Assembly (NCBI GenBank): GCA_944319925.1
Contig: CALUFQ010000031.1
Span: forward strand, 1-35,078
From: an uncultured Paraprevotella sp.
GTDB taxonomy: Bacteria; Bacteroidota; Bacteroidia; Bacteroidales; Bacteroidaceae
DNA length: 35,078 nucleotides
Reading direction: 5' to 3'
Below the pieces are notes generated by a model. It worked only from the letters and a program-made list of their open reading frames with translations. It did not search any database and was not told where the DNA came from. Positions within the stretch are counted from its first letter, which is position 1; each line of letters starts with the position of its first letter. Position numbers and translations under genes: made by a program. This document shows positions 1-8,218 of this stretch, in pieces.

Positions 1-693
1 TTCTTTTTCGGGGCTTGGAATTTTTATTTCGGGGCTCGTATGAAAAAATCCCGGTACAGAAATCTTTTCGCGGCGGCCTCGGGGCCGTTTTTCTTTCCCG
101 TTGGAACTTTTTCCCGAACACGTTTCCCGTGTCATTTTGTCGGCGGAATCCTCCGGCGGGCTTTCCCGCCAGCCGGATGTCTGCGCCGGGAGTGTCCCGT
201 GTTCCGTCAAAAGGACAGGTTTGGAGGGGATTCCGCAACATTTTGATTCCCGCATGGCGCGTGTGGCTGCGTTTTTTCCGCGCCGTCCCGGCCCTGCGGG
301 CGAATACGCGAATCTCAGAAGGCGAAAATGAGCAAATTGTCAACGCGCACCCGAATGTGGCATTTTGTCAATATAGGAGGTGCGGCATTCTTGCCGCACA
401 ATCGCAAGATAGGCCATTGGCATACGCAATAGTGCGAGACAGTGCAGCAAGAATGCTGCACCTCCTAATCTGCGCGTGAGATATGCAAACTGTACGCTGC
501 GGCGGATTTGAAATGCGTCGCAATGGTGGTGCGGATTTCCGAATCCGCAAGCCCGTGCGGGCTTAGTTGCGTGAAGCATGGCTTATGCAATCAAGCGGTA
601 TATTTTTTTCGGATTGAAAATCCTGATAATCAATTGCGATTACAAATCCCACGCGGCAGAAAATCCCACGCGGCAGAAAATCCCACGCGGCAG
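1..693. other. Non-coding, hairpin-rich intergenic region
   Basis: No convincing gene is seen here. The open frames are short, overlap each other on both strands and lack family resemblance. The stretch holds several hairpins: 155-170 (ggcggg/cccgcc), the paired hairpins at 375-466, 530-549 (tgcggatt/aatccgca) and 549-564 (aagccc/gggctt). It also has a box at 604-621 that recurs at 28867-28884 and a 17-bp tandem array at 644-694. It lies downstream of the minus-strand operon that ends at 761. Confidence 0.7.
375..466. repeat. Inverted pair of hairpins (REP/BIME-like)
   Basis: Two 25-bp arms at 375-399 and 442-466 are inverted copies with two differences. Each arm contains its own hairpin: gtgcggc/gccgcac in the left arm and gtgcagc/gctgcac in the right arm. 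The two differences fall at positions that pair with each other, so each hairpin stays perfectly paired. This layout resembles bacterial REP/BIME elements. No REP-associated transposase is visible in the window. Confidence 0.7.
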
Positions 694-694
694 A
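644..694 (+). repeat. Three perfect 17-bp tandem repeats
   Basis: The unit aaatcccacgcggcaga occurs three times without interruption at 644-660, 661-677 and 678-694. It lies directly beside the terminator of the minus-strand operon. There are no spacers, so this is not a CRISPR array. Confidence 0.9.
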
Positions 695-695
695 A

Positions 696-736
696 AAACG
701 AAAGTAGGTCAGAAAACTTTCGTTTCCCGACCTACT
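696..736 (-). terminator. Terminator of the PCMD/barrel/calycin operon
   Basis: Read on the minus strand after the stop at 761, an 8-bp stem (agtaggtc at 703-710 paired with gacctact at 729-736) is followed by a T-rich stretch ending in TTTTT. This fits a rho-independent terminator for the leftward operon. The loop is rather long at about 18 nt. Confidence 0.6.
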
Positions 737-760
737 CGATTGTGTCTTATATCTATTTTA

Positions 761-1396
761 TTATTGCTTGATGACCTTCTTGCCATCCACGATGTAAATA
801 CCGCGTTGCAGGCCGTCAAGGGCATCAGCTTTCCGCACGTTGCTCTTGGCCAGTGTGCCGAGGATGGTATAGACATTCACCAGCTTGTCCGGGTCATCGG
901 CTTTGGCGGACAGGACGGAAGAAGGGAAATCGTCTGTGCCGAACACCACGTCGATGTCAAGACCTGTAAATTCAAGGCCGAGTGTGCAATAGAACTTGGT
1001 GTCTGATATCTTCGCATCCATGTCGATGAACAGGCCCGCATCTGAAAGTTTTTGACCTATCCATTGCAACTCATGCACACCTTCTTTGTCTCCGGCGGTG
1101 GCCCTCACTTGCCTGTTCACCAAGGAGAAACTGTCATAGTTTGCTCCTTGTGTCAATTCTACATTGTCCACGTAAATGTGGCCCACGTAGATGGGGCTCT
1201 CTCCGGGTACTTCGAGGATGAAATTCCGAAGGACAATGTTGATTTGCCCTTCGGTCGTTTCCTCCACGCTGATGGTGGTTTCCGTCGGTGTGGCCTGTAT
1301 GCCGCTGATGGTTACCGACAACATGTCCGTGTAGTCCTTGGCCGCAGCGAACAACGTGCTGGCGGCTAAGCAAAAGCTAAGTAAGATTCTCTTCAT
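761..1396 (-). CDS. Calycin-like domain secreted protein
   Basis: 211-residue exported protein. Residues 1 to about 19 form a signal peptide (MKRILLSFCLAASTLFAAA) without a lipobox. The next 140 or so residues are beta-rich, with alternating hydrophobic strands, and resemble the calycin-like domain (Pfam Calycin_like) of Bacteroidales secreted proteins, a lipocalin-type barrel expected to bind a small ligand. The end (GLQRGIYIVDGKKVIKQ) resembles the short C-terminal signature of many Prevotella and Bacteroides secreted proteins, related to type IX sorting domains. It is the last gene of a three-gene minus-strand unit, 26 bp after the beta-barrel gene. Ligand and function are unknown; the family call rests on pattern recognition. 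Confidence 0.75.
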   Translation of the reverse strand: MKRILLSFCLAASTLFAAAKDYTDMLSVTISGIQATPTETTISVEETTEGQINIVLRNFILEVPGESPIYVGHIYVDNVELTQGANYDSFSLVNRQVRATAGDKEGVHELQWIGQKLSDAGLFIDMDAKISDTKFYCTLGLEFTGLDIDVVFGTDDFPSSVLSAKADDPDKLVNVYTILGTLAKSNVRKADALDGLQRGIYIVDGKKVIKQ

Positions 1397-1422
1397 ATTC
1401 AGTTGGTTTTAAGTTTTGGTAT

Positions 1423-2241
1423 TTAATAATAGTAAGCTACTCCCAGCGTGGCATAGATGGGGTACATTGGGAACGTCACCGTCTGGAAATCGTCTTGGAA
1501 CACATCGCTCAGTCCCCAGTCCAGCAGGCCGAACACGTTGAGGTGTTCCCTGACGCGGAAGTCCGCGCAGAACTCCATGCCCCAAGAGCAGCGGCGCATG
1601 TCGTCGCTGAAATCGTAAAAGGCCGGGTTGTCGGCCGAGATGGTAATTTTCTGTCCCGTGGGCGAGCCTTCGCGCAGGTAGCCGTCGAACACATGCCCGT
1701 TGAAGTCGCGGTAAATCCAATAGCTGAAATAAGGGCCAAGGTTGAACGTCCATCGTGCCCCTATGCGATAGGTGGCCATGACGGGGATGGTGAACCCGCT
1801 CATGCGCGTTTCGGTGATGTCCGTGCCGGTGAAGTTGCCCGACACCTCGTCTTCGCCCATGACGATGCTCATGCCGTAGTCCTTCACGTTGGCGCCCGTG
1901 TGCATGCCTTGCATGAAGAAACGCAGCCCGGCTGAGAGCCCCCAGCGCATGTTGAAAAACTTGTAGCCGTCGATGCCGAGGCTGAAGCCTCCCCTGGGTG
2001 AAAATTCGTTGATTTTCCTGATTTCCGCAGGCAGGGGGAGCGGCGAGGTGCCGCCGATGACGTAACCTGCGCGGACGACAAAGCCCATGCCGTCGTGGTC
2101 GGACGTGGGACCCCACTTGGCGTAGTTTGCCTCCCGGTTTTCCCGCTTTTCGTCCATCAGCGATTTCATGCTTTGCTGTGCCTGCAGGATGCCTGTGGCG
2201 GAGAGGCAAAGCGTCATCAGGATATATTTCAGTCGTTTCAT
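1423..2241 (-). CDS. Outer-membrane beta-barrel protein
   Basis: 272-residue protein with a cleavable signal peptide (residues 1 to about 22, ending LQAQ). The rest has the alternating aromatic/polar strands of an outer-membrane barrel, such as WTFNLGPYFSYWIYRDF and RWGLSAGLRFFMQG, and it ends in YATLGVAYYY, an aromatic C-terminal strand of the kind recognised by the BAM complex. The length suggests a barrel of about 8 to 12 strands without a TonB plug. It starts 16 bp after the PCMD lipoprotein gene and is followed by the calycin-like gene, so the three are probably co-transcribed. The substrate or role is not evident. Confidence 0.8.
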   Translation of the reverse strand: MKRLKYILMTLCLSATGILQAQQSMKSLMDEKRENREANYAKWGPTSDHDGMGFVVRAGYVIGGTSPLPLPAEIRKINEFSPRGGFSLGIDGYKFFNMRWGLSAGLRFFMQGMHTGANVKDYGMSIVMGEDEVSGNFTGTDITETRMSGFTIPVMATYRIGARWTFNLGPYFSYWIYRDFNGHVFDGYLREGSPTGQKITISADNPAFYDFSDDMRRCSWGMEFCADFRVREHLNVFGLLDWGLSDVFQDDFQTVTFPMYPIYATLGVAYYY

Positions 2242-2257
2242 TTCCGTAGGGTTTAAG

Positions 2258-3433
2258 TTATTCGTTTTCGTCTTCTTCGCAAATCACTTTCACTTCGTCC
2301 ACCAGCAAGGTGCTGCCCACCGCGCCGCAGAACGAAGCCCCCTCGATGCTGGAGGTGAACACCACGGCCAAGCTGTAGCCATAAGTCTTCAGGCGGTCAT
2401 CCTCAATATCTTTGTAGTATTCGAAAGGAATGTCAAAGTGTGTCCAGTTGTCGAAGTCGTGTACCCGGTCGGTCACGCGTGCTAGGGCCACGATGTTGGG
2501 ATGGGTCAGCACGTTGTCGCCCTGCAGGGTGAACGTTTGCCCGTTTTCATCGGTGTTTTCGTACAATACCGCATACAAGTCGGGGTCGTCAATTCTCCCT
2601 TCCTGTATGACACCGGCACGGTTTTGGAAGTCTTTTCCTGGCTTGAATTTGTAATAGCCTTCAAATCGCCGCGGCTTTTGGTTAAACGGTAAACCAAACC
2701 GTGTGGCGGCCATCGCATTTTGCAGAGCGTTGGCCACATCAAATGTGCCAATGAACAGGTTGCCTGCGGCGATGCGCATGTTCATCATCGCACCGAAAAG
2801 TCCGGTGTCGTGGGTTTCCAGTTTGACACAGTGCCCGCTAATGGATTCATTGTCCCAGGGGATGGTGGGGTATTCTTCGGGAGACGCCGAGGATTTACTG
2901 ATGGCAAAGCCCGGATTGCCTGTGGCCCAGATGTCAATCACAGAGCCATGGTCGGAATATTCAAACCATTCACGGAATCTGTTGGCCGGTTCCCAGCGGA
3001 AGTTCTCGAAACTGTAGTTGATTTCCAACGGTTGGATGGGGACGAACATGACGCGGTAATCGCGATGGAATGCCCCGTCTTCGGAAGTGATGTGGTAAAG
3101 TACCCCTCCTTGCGTGAAGTCGTGTGTGCTACCGTTTGCCGGCGTGATGGTCGCTCCCGGTGTCAGTCGAAAATTGATGGCCACATTTTTCAGCCTCTCC
3201 CATCCTTCGTAATTTTCATCCAAGAATTCTTCCCGCAGGTAGAACACGATGGCGGTGTCTGCCGATGGCTGATCTTTTACAGCCTCGGATGCGTTGAGCA
3301 GCCACGCTTCTGGGTCGTCCGTGACCACGATGGCCTGTTCGATGTCGCATTCGGAATTGAGCGGCTCGTCTTGGATGCAGGAGGCAAGTCCCAAAACCGA
3401 GACGAGGGAAAGCCCGAAAAATAGTCTCTTCAT
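2258..3433 (-). CDS. PCMD domain lipoprotein
   Basis: 391-residue lipoprotein. The signal peptide ends in the lipobox LASC with the lipidated Cys at residue 19. The following IQDEP is acidic, as in the lipoprotein export signals described for Bacteroidota, so surface exposure is plausible (inference). An N-terminal domain of about 110 residues is followed by a domain from about residue 135 to the end that resembles PCMD (putative carbohydrate metabolism domain): WATGNPGFA, then the stretch on fruitful packing GYYKFKPGKDF, and a C-terminal FTSSIEGASFCGAVGSTLLVDEV. It is the promoter-proximal gene of the leftward unit. No catalytic residues can be named, and the family has no firm biochemical role. 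Confidence 0.8.
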   Translation of the reverse strand: MKRLFFGLSLVSVLGLASCIQDEPLNSECDIEQAIVVTDDPEAWLLNASEAVKDQPSADTAIVFYLREEFLDENYEGWERLKNVAINFRLTPGATITPANGSTHDFTQGGVLYHITSEDGAFHRDYRVMFVPIQPLEINYSFENFRWEPANRFREWFEYSDHGSVIDIWATGNPGFAISKSSASPEEYPTIPWDNESISGHCVKLETHDTGLFGAMMNMRIAAGNLFIGTFDVANALQNAMAATRFGLPFNQKPRRFEGYYKFKPGKDFQNRAGVIQEGRIDDPDLYAVLYENTDENGQTFTLQGDNVLTHPNIVALARVTDRVHDFDNWTHFDIPFEYYKDIEDDRLKTYGYSLAVVFTSSIEGASFCGAVGSTLLVDEVKVICEEDENE

Positions 3434-3462
3434 GTATGCGCTATTATTATATATAAACGTTG

Positions 3463-3470
3463 CAAAGGTA
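3463..3470 (-). promoter_or_regulatory. -7 box (TACCTTTG) for the PCMD operon
   Basis: On the minus strand the octamer TACCTTTG matches the Bacteroidota -7 consensus TAnnTTTG about 30 nt before the PCMD lipoprotein start. No clear -33 TTG is seen at the usual spacing. Confidence 0.55.
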
Positions 3471-3592
3471 GTGAAAAAGATTGGGAATAAAGCCTAAAAC
3501 GGTCAAAAGAATGCCCGTACCGTTATTTCTTGTGCGGTTTTCGTGCATTCCATGAGGGGATGAGACGGAGAGGAATCGCGATGAAATGGCGG

Positions 3593-3624
3593 AAAATGGA
3601 AACTGTTCCTAATCTTGGGGATTT
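3593..3624 (+). repeat. Dispersed 32-bp intergenic repeat, copy 1
   Basis: This stretch, with core gaactgttcctaatcttgg minus one base difference, aligns with 28880-28911 over 32 nt with two mismatches. Both copies lie in non-coding gaps. It sits between the promoter of the leftward PCMD operon and the end of the cyclophilin gene. Confidence 0.75.
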
Positions 3625-3675
3625 AATAAATTCTACGCGGGACGTAACGACCCTTTTTCACCATGCGGATGGCAA

Positions 3676-3704
3676 AACTGTCCCGCCTGCGAGGCGGGAC
3701 AGTT
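3676..3704 (-). terminator. Hairpin terminator at the end of the cyclophilin gene
   Basis: A perfect 12-bp stem (aactgtcccgcc/ggcgggacagtt) with a 5-nt loop begins at the cyclophilin stop codon. On the minus strand it is followed by only four T residues. The stem is strong but the tail is short, so it could also be part of a dispersed repeat, since gacgggacagttcat recurs near 29219-29233. Confidence 0.6.
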
Positions 3705-4426
3705 CATCTCCTTCGTCTTGCCGCTTCCGCCTTTTTGGATTTCTGTTCCACCACGGCGTGGTGTATCACCACGTCGTCCACCGGGCGGTCGTGGGAGTCG
3801 GTGGCCATGGCCTGTATGCGTTCCACCACGTCCATTCCCTCGATGACTTCTCCGAAAACGGTGTATTGTCCGTCCAGGTGCGGGGCGCCTCCTTTGTCAA
3901 GATATTCCAGTTTCATGTCGCGGGTGAGTTGCGCCGTGCCATCGGTGGCTTCTTCCACCTGTGCCGAAATGGCATCCAGTTCCTTGATGGAATATTTTTT
4001 GCCCCAGACGATGTAGAACTGCGCCCCGTTGCTCAGGCGGTCGGGATTCGTCTCGTCCCCTTCGCGGGCCATGGCCACGGCGCCACGGAGATGGTACTGG
4101 TAAGGCAAATCGATTTCCGGCGGGAGCAGGTAGCCCGGCGACCCGTCGCCCAGGATGCTGTCTTTCGGAGCCCCCTTGGATTCCGGGTCGCCCCCTTGGA
4201 TCATGAAATCCTTGATGACGCGATGGAAGAGCGTCCCGTCGTAGAACCCCGAAGCGGCAAGTTTCAGGAAGTTGTCCCGGTGGGCGGGCGTGTCGTCGCT
4301 GAGGGCGATGCGGATGTTGCCGGCCGAAGTTTCGAGCCGCACGACCGAGCGTCGTTCGCGCGCCTCCCCTTCCACGCAGAGCATGGCGAAAATGGCGAAG
4401 GCGGCCAATAAAAGGAATTTCTTCAT
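3704..4426 (-). CDS. Exported cyclophilin-type peptidyl-prolyl isomerase
   Basis: About 240 residues, with a signal peptide (MKKFLLLAAFAIFAMLCVEGEA) that directs it to the periplasm. It catalyses cis-trans isomerisation of prolyl bonds to help fold exported proteins. Cyclophilin landmarks are clear: ETSAGNIRIAL, the FHRVIKDFMIQGGD catalytic segment with the active Arg, SNGAQFYIV and YTVFGEVIEGMDVV. A segment of about 35 residues is inserted before the VFGEV strand, and the usual active-site His before VFG is Tyr. An ATG two codons upstream (4430-4432) is an alternative start. It is divergent from rsmH and sits where mraZ would be expected. Confidence 0.93.
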   Translation of the reverse strand: MKKFLLLAAFAIFAMLCVEGEARERRSVVRLETSAGNIRIALSDDTPAHRDNFLKLAASGFYDGTLFHRVIKDFMIQGGDPESKGAPKDSILGDGSPGYLLPPEIDLPYQYHLRGAVAMAREGDETNPDRLSNGAQFYIVWGKKYSIKELDAISAQVEEATDGTAQLTRDMKLEYLDKGGAPHLDGQYTVFGEVIEGMDVVERIQAMATDSHDRPVDDVVIHHAVVEQKSKKAEAARRRR

Positions 4427-4581
4427 AAGCATTGCTGTTTGGGGCGTAAATATAGCAAAAAGAATCCCGCCGGGGAAACGGCATCCTCTTTTTTCTGCCC
4501 TTTTTTCTCCTTTCCGCCTTTATTAACAGGTTGTCGAAAAATAAATCCTTTATAAAAAGAGGTGGAGCTTGTGGAAATTCG

Positions 4582-4589
4582 TATCTTTG
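4582..4589 (+). promoter_or_regulatory. -7 box (TATCTTTG) for rsmH and the dcw cluster
   Basis: TATCTTTG matches the Bacteroidota -7 consensus TAnnTTTG, 25 nt before the rsmH start. It supports starting rsmH at 4615 rather than at the in-frame ATG at 4531, because the earlier start would lie upstream of the promoter. A -33 TTG at standard spacing is not seen. Confidence 0.55.
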
Positions 4590-4614
4590 TCCCCAATTAA
4601 TAAATGTGAAATCC

Positions 4615-5523
4615 ATGGAGGAAACGGTTTATCATGTGCCGGTGTTGCTGAAAGCCTGTGTGGACGGTTTGCAAGTCAAGCCGGACGGGGTATATGCAGA
4701 CTTGACTTTTGGCGGCGGGGGACACAGCCGTGAGATACTGTCGCGCTTGGGCGATGGCGGGCACCTGTATGGGTTTGACCAAGATGCCGATGCGGTGCGC
4801 AATGCCTTTCCTGACCCCCGTTTCACGTTCGTGCGCAGCAATTTCCGTTATTTGAAGAACTGGATGCGCTATTACGGCGTGGCGCAGTTGGATGGTGTGT
4901 TGGCGGATCTGGGCGTGTCGAGCCATCATTTCGATGACGGTGAAAGGGGCTTTTCTTTCCGTTTCGAGGGAAAACTGGACATGCGGATGAACCGGTCGGG
5001 AAGGCTGACGGCGGCAGACGTGGTGAACGGATATGCCGAAGACCGGCTGGCCGACATATTTTATTTGTACGGCGAATTGAAAAGTGCCCGCAGGCTGGCC
5101 GCTTGCCTGGTGAAGGCACGTGCCGCCGGGCGGATAGAGACCACGGAAGATTTCGTGGAGGCGGTGAAACCGCTGATGGGGCGCGACAGGGAAAAGAAAG
5201 ACCTGGCCAAGGCGTTCCAAGCCTTGCGCATCGAGGTGAACCAGGAGATGGACGCGTTGCGCGAGATGCTTTCGGCGGTGGCGGGCTTGTTGCGTCCCGG
5301 GGGGCGGTTGGTCGTGATGTCCTATCATTCGTTGGAAGACCGCATGGTGAAGAACCTCATCAAGACCGGAAACGTGGAGGGGCGGCGCGTGGAAGATTTT
5401 TATGGCAATGTGGACTGCCCTTTCAAAGGGGTCAACCACAAGGTTATCGTGCCGGATGAGGCAGAACAGGCTTGCAATCCACGCAGCCGGAGCGCGAAAC
5501 TCCGTATCGCGGAAAAGAAATAA
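4615..5523 (+). CDS. rsmH: 16S rRNA (cytosine(1402)-N(4))-methyltransferase
   Basis: 302 residues, the usual length for RsmH (MraW), which uses S-adenosylmethionine to methylate N4 of C1402 in the decoding centre of 16S rRNA. Seen in the sequence: YHVPVLL at the N-terminus, the SAM-binding DLTFGGGGHS motif, DGVLADLGVSSHHFD, the RGFSFRFEGKLDMRM block, and VMSYHSLEDRMVKN plus RSRSAKLRIAEK at the end. The start is placed at 4615 because MEETVYHVPVLL matches the family N-terminus and the -7 box lies just upstream. First gene of the dcw cluster; the ftsL-like gene follows after 21 bp. No mraZ precedes it. Confidence 0.96.
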   Translation: MEETVYHVPVLLKACVDGLQVKPDGVYADLTFGGGGHSREILSRLGDGGHLYGFDQDADAVRNAFPDPRFTFVRSNFRYLKNWMRYYGVAQLDGVLADLGVSSHHFDDGERGFSFRFEGKLDMRMNRSGRLTAADVVNGYAEDRLADIFYLYGELKSARRLAACLVKARAAGRIETTEDFVEAVKPLMGRDREKKDLAKAFQALRIEVNQEMDALREMLSAVAGLLRPGGRLVVMSYHSLEDRMVKNLIKTGNVEGRRVEDFYGNVDCPFKGVNHKVIVPDEAEQACNPRSRSAKLRIAEKK

Positions 5524-5544
5524 AGACGGAAATAAGAACCTGAC

Positions 5545-6045
5545 ATGAAGAAAACTGACGATGAAATGGCGGAAAAGGAGCTGCCGGATGCCCCGGAAAC
5601 CGAGGTGGACGGGACGGTCGAGGACGGGCAAGGGGCGGACGAGGACGGCTCTCCGGGCACGGCTTTGTCGCCCATCAAGGCGTTCACGCAGAACGAGGGC
5701 GTGGAAGAACGCCCCAATGTGTCATTGCGTGAAATCTTGGGTGGCGACATCCTCACGGGAGGCTGGCTGCGCCGGCAGATGGGACTGATCGTGCTGTGTA
5801 CGTTTTTCGCCATCATCTATATTACAAACCGTTATTCTTCGGAACAGGAAATCATAGAAATCGAGCGGTTGAAGACGGAGCTGACCGAAGCGAAATACCG
5901 CGCGCTGACCCGTTCGAGCGAGTTGACCGTGAAGACGCGCCAAAGTCAAATTGAGGAAAGCCTGAAAGCAACCCCAGACAGCGTGTTGGAAGTGCCCAAA
6001 GAACCGCCTTTCCTGATTAATGTCCAAAACGAGGAGAAAGAATGA
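5545..6045 (+). CDS. FtsL-like cell division protein
   Basis: 166 residues, bitopic membrane protein of the Bacteroidota FtsL type (FtsL_2). An acidic cytoplasmic region of about 75 residues precedes one membrane segment (GLIVLCTFFAIIYI, about residues 78 to 91). A short helical, coiled-coil-prone periplasmic part follows (EIIEIERLKTELTEAKYRAL). FtsL joins the FtsQ/FtsB subcomplex and activates FtsW and the division PBP. Position between rsmH and the PBP gene, and the 4-bp ATGA overlap with the PBP, support the call. The cytoplasmic tail is much longer than in E. coli FtsL. Confidence 0.88.
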   Translation: MKKTDDEMAEKELPDAPETEVDGTVEDGQGADEDGSPGTALSPIKAFTQNEGVEERPNVSLREILGGDILTGGWLRRQMGLIVLCTFFAIIYITNRYSSEQEIIEIERLKTELTEAKYRALTRSSELTVKTRQSQIEESLKATPDSVLEVPKEPPFLINVQNEEKE

Positions 6046-8204
6046 ATTTCGACAACAAGAAGATAATGCCCCGTTTCTTCGTGGTCATCGTGCTGATGAG
6101 CCTCGGGGGACTGTATATCCTTGGCAACGCGGCCTACTTGATGTTTGCGGAGAGCGAATATTGGACGCAGGTGAGCCGCAAGCTGGTGCGCGAGAACGTG
6201 CCGATTCCCGCCAAGCGCGGCAACATCCTTTCGTCCGATGGCCAAATCATGGCCAGTTCCTTGCCGGAATACAAGATTTACATGGACTATATCGCCTATG
6301 ACAAAGACCCCGAGGTGAAACAGAAACTGCAGGCGTGGCGCGACAGCATGCTGGAGGTGAAGATGGATTCCATCTGCATGGGGTTGCATAAGATATTCCC
6401 GGACAAATCGGTCGATTATTTCGAAAAACGCCTGCGGCGCGGACGGAAACTGAAACGGCGGAACTGGCAGATTTATGGCCGCCGCATTTCCTATATCCAG
6501 TACAGGGAATGCAAGAAGCTTCCCTTGTTCCGCGAGTCGTCTTTCAAGGGCGGATTTTATGCCGAGGAGTTCAACCAGCGCAAGAAACCCTACGGGTCGT
6601 TGGCAACCCGCACGTTGGGCGCCTTGTATGCCAGCAAGGATTCCGCCCGCTACGGATTGGAATTGTCCTACGACTCCATCCTGCGCGGAACGCCCGGCAC
6701 CTCCCATCGGGCGAAAGTGCGCAACAAGTGGTTGAACCTGGTCGATGCGCCTCCGGTGGACGGGTATGACATTGAGACCACCATTGACGTGTCCATGCAG
6801 GACGCGGCCGAGAAGGCCATCCTGAAACAACTGAAGAACCTTAATGCCGATGTCGGCGTGGTGGTGCTCATGGAAGTGGCCACAGGCGACGTGAAGGCCA
6901 TCGTGAACATGACGAAATGTGCCGACGGGGAATACAGGGAAGTGAAGAACAACGCCGTGTCCGACTTGATGGAACCGGGCTCCACGTTCAAGACGGCTTC
7001 CATCATGGTGGCTTTGGAAGACGGGAAAATCACCAAGGACGATTTCGTGGACACGGGGAACGGCCAGTGGGAAATGCACGGGCGCGTGATGCGCGACCAC
7101 AACTGGCGGCGCGGCGGTTACGGACGTATCAGTGTGCCCGAAGTGCTGATGTATTCGTCCAATATCGGCGTGAGCCGCCTGATTGATGACAATTACAAAG
7201 ACCATCCGGAGAAATTCGTGGACGGCCTCTATCGTGAAGGCGTGGGCATACCGCTCAACCTGCCTTTGGTGGGGAGCGGAGAGCCGAGGGTGCGCCGTCC
7301 GAAACCGGACGGCAGCAACTGGTCGAAGACGGCCCTGCCTTGGATGAGCATCGGGTATGAGACGCAGATTCCGCCTATCGCGACACTGACATTCTACAAT
7401 GCCATCGCCAATGGCGGCAAAATGGTGAAGCCGCGCTTTGTCCGGGCCGTGCGGAAAAACGGAGAGGTGGTGCGTGAGTTCCCGGTGGAGGTGCTCAAGG
7501 AACGGATTTGTTCCCCCAAGACGTTGAAGGACATTCAGGAAATCCTGGAGTTGGTGGTCAGCAAGGGGCTGGGCAAGAAAGCCGGCTGCAAGAACTTCAA
7601 AGTGTCCGGGAAAACTGGCACGGCGCAGGTGGCCCAAGGAGCGAAAGGCTACCATGGCGGACGGATGAAATACTTGATCAGCTTTTGCGGCTATTATCCT
7701 TCTGACCATCCAAAGTACAGTTGCATCGTGGCCATCCAGAAGTCCGGACTTCCGGCGTCGGGCGGCGGGCATTGCGGTCCCGTGTTCAGCGAGATAGCCC
7801 AACGGGTGATGGCCAAGGGGGTCTATCGCGACGTGTCCGAGGCTTCGGACTCGTTGTCGGTGTTCGTGCCCGACGTGTTGGACGGGAACATGGAAGCGAC
7901 GGAACAGGTGCTGGAGGAACTGGGCATTCCCTTCCGGCAGGACTGGGACGCGGATGAAACCGGGAAGACCGTGTGGGGAAAGGCCGAAAACAGCGGCAAC
8001 AGCGTGACGCTCATTTCGAACAACACGCCGATGGAAATCGTGCCCGACGTGAAAGGCATGGGCGCGAAAGATGCCGTGTTCCTGCTGGAGAGCCGCGGGC
8101 TGCGTGTGCGCATCGAAGGCGTGGGGCGCGTGGTGTCGCAAAGCCTGCCGCCCCATTCGAAATACAAGAAAGGACAGACTATACATATTAAATTAAGAAG
8201 ATAA
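6042..8204 (+). CDS. ftsI: Division transpeptidase PBP (FtsI type) with PASTA domains
   Basis: 720-residue class B penicillin-binding protein. One N-terminal membrane anchor (about residues 10 to 30) is followed by the PBP dimerisation domain ([10 protein letters not shown]). The transpeptidase domain has the active Ser in S314-T-F-K317, SSN at 372-374 and K524-T-G-T527. The tail holds a well-formed PASTA unit ([20 protein letters not shown] to the end) and, just before it, a weaker one ([17 protein letters not shown]). It cross-links septal peptidoglycan as the partner of FtsW. It overlaps the ftsL-like gene by 4 bp and precedes murE. In Bacteroidota this gene is often simply named penicillin-binding protein; ftsI is inferred from location. 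Confidence 0.94.
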   Translation: MNFDNKKIMPRFFVVIVLMSLGGLYILGNAAYLMFAESEYWTQVSRKLVRENVPIPAKRGNILSSDGQIMASSLPEYKIYMDYIAYDKDPEVKQKLQAWRDSMLEVKMDSICMGLHKIFPDKSVDYFEKRLRRGRKLKRRNWQIYGRRISYIQYRECKKLPLFRESSFKGGFYAEEFNQRKKPYGSLATRTLGALYASKDSARYGLELSYDSILRGTPGTSHRAKVRNKWLNLVDAPPVDGYDIETTIDVSMQDAAEKAILKQLKNLNADVGVVVLMEVATGDVKAIVNMTKCADGEYREVKNNAVSDLMEPGSTFKTASIMVALEDGKITKDDFVDTGNGQWEMHGRVMRDHNWRRGGYGRISVPEVLMYSSNIGVSRLIDDNYKDHPEKFVDGLYREGVGIPLNLPLVGSGEPRVRRPKPDGSNWSKTALPWMSIGYETQIPPIATLTFYNAIANGGKMVKPRFVRAVRKNGEVVREFPVEVLKERICSPKTLKDIQEILELVVSKGLGKKAGCKNFKVSGKTGTAQVAQGAKGYHGGRMKYLISFCGYYPSDHPKYSCIVAIQKSGLPASGGGHCGPVFSEIAQRVMAKGVYRDVSEASDSLSVFVPDVLDGNMEATEQVLEELGIPFRQDWDADETGKTVWGKAENSGNSVTLISNNTPMEIVPDVKGMGAKDAVFLLESRGLRVRIEGVGRVVSQSLPPHSKYKKGQTIHIKLRR

Positions 8205-8218
8205 AAGGAAGCGTGAAG

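Noticed and set aside
15-479. 154-codon plus-strand frame at the left edge
   Set aside because: No family resemblance, runs through the inverted hairpin pair, and other frames overlap it equally well.
1409-2209. 266-codon frame overlapping the beta-barrel gene in another minus frame
   Set aside because: Very Arg- and His-rich, while the overlapping frame has a signal peptide and barrel strands.
4597-5631. 344-codon minus-strand frame opposite rsmH
   Set aside because: Shadow of rsmH with no recognisable motifs.
5946-8186. 746-codon open frame on the minus strand
   Set aside because: It is fully antisense to the PBP gene, His- and Arg-rich with no family motifs, and exists because the GC-rich coding strand lacks stops in that frame.
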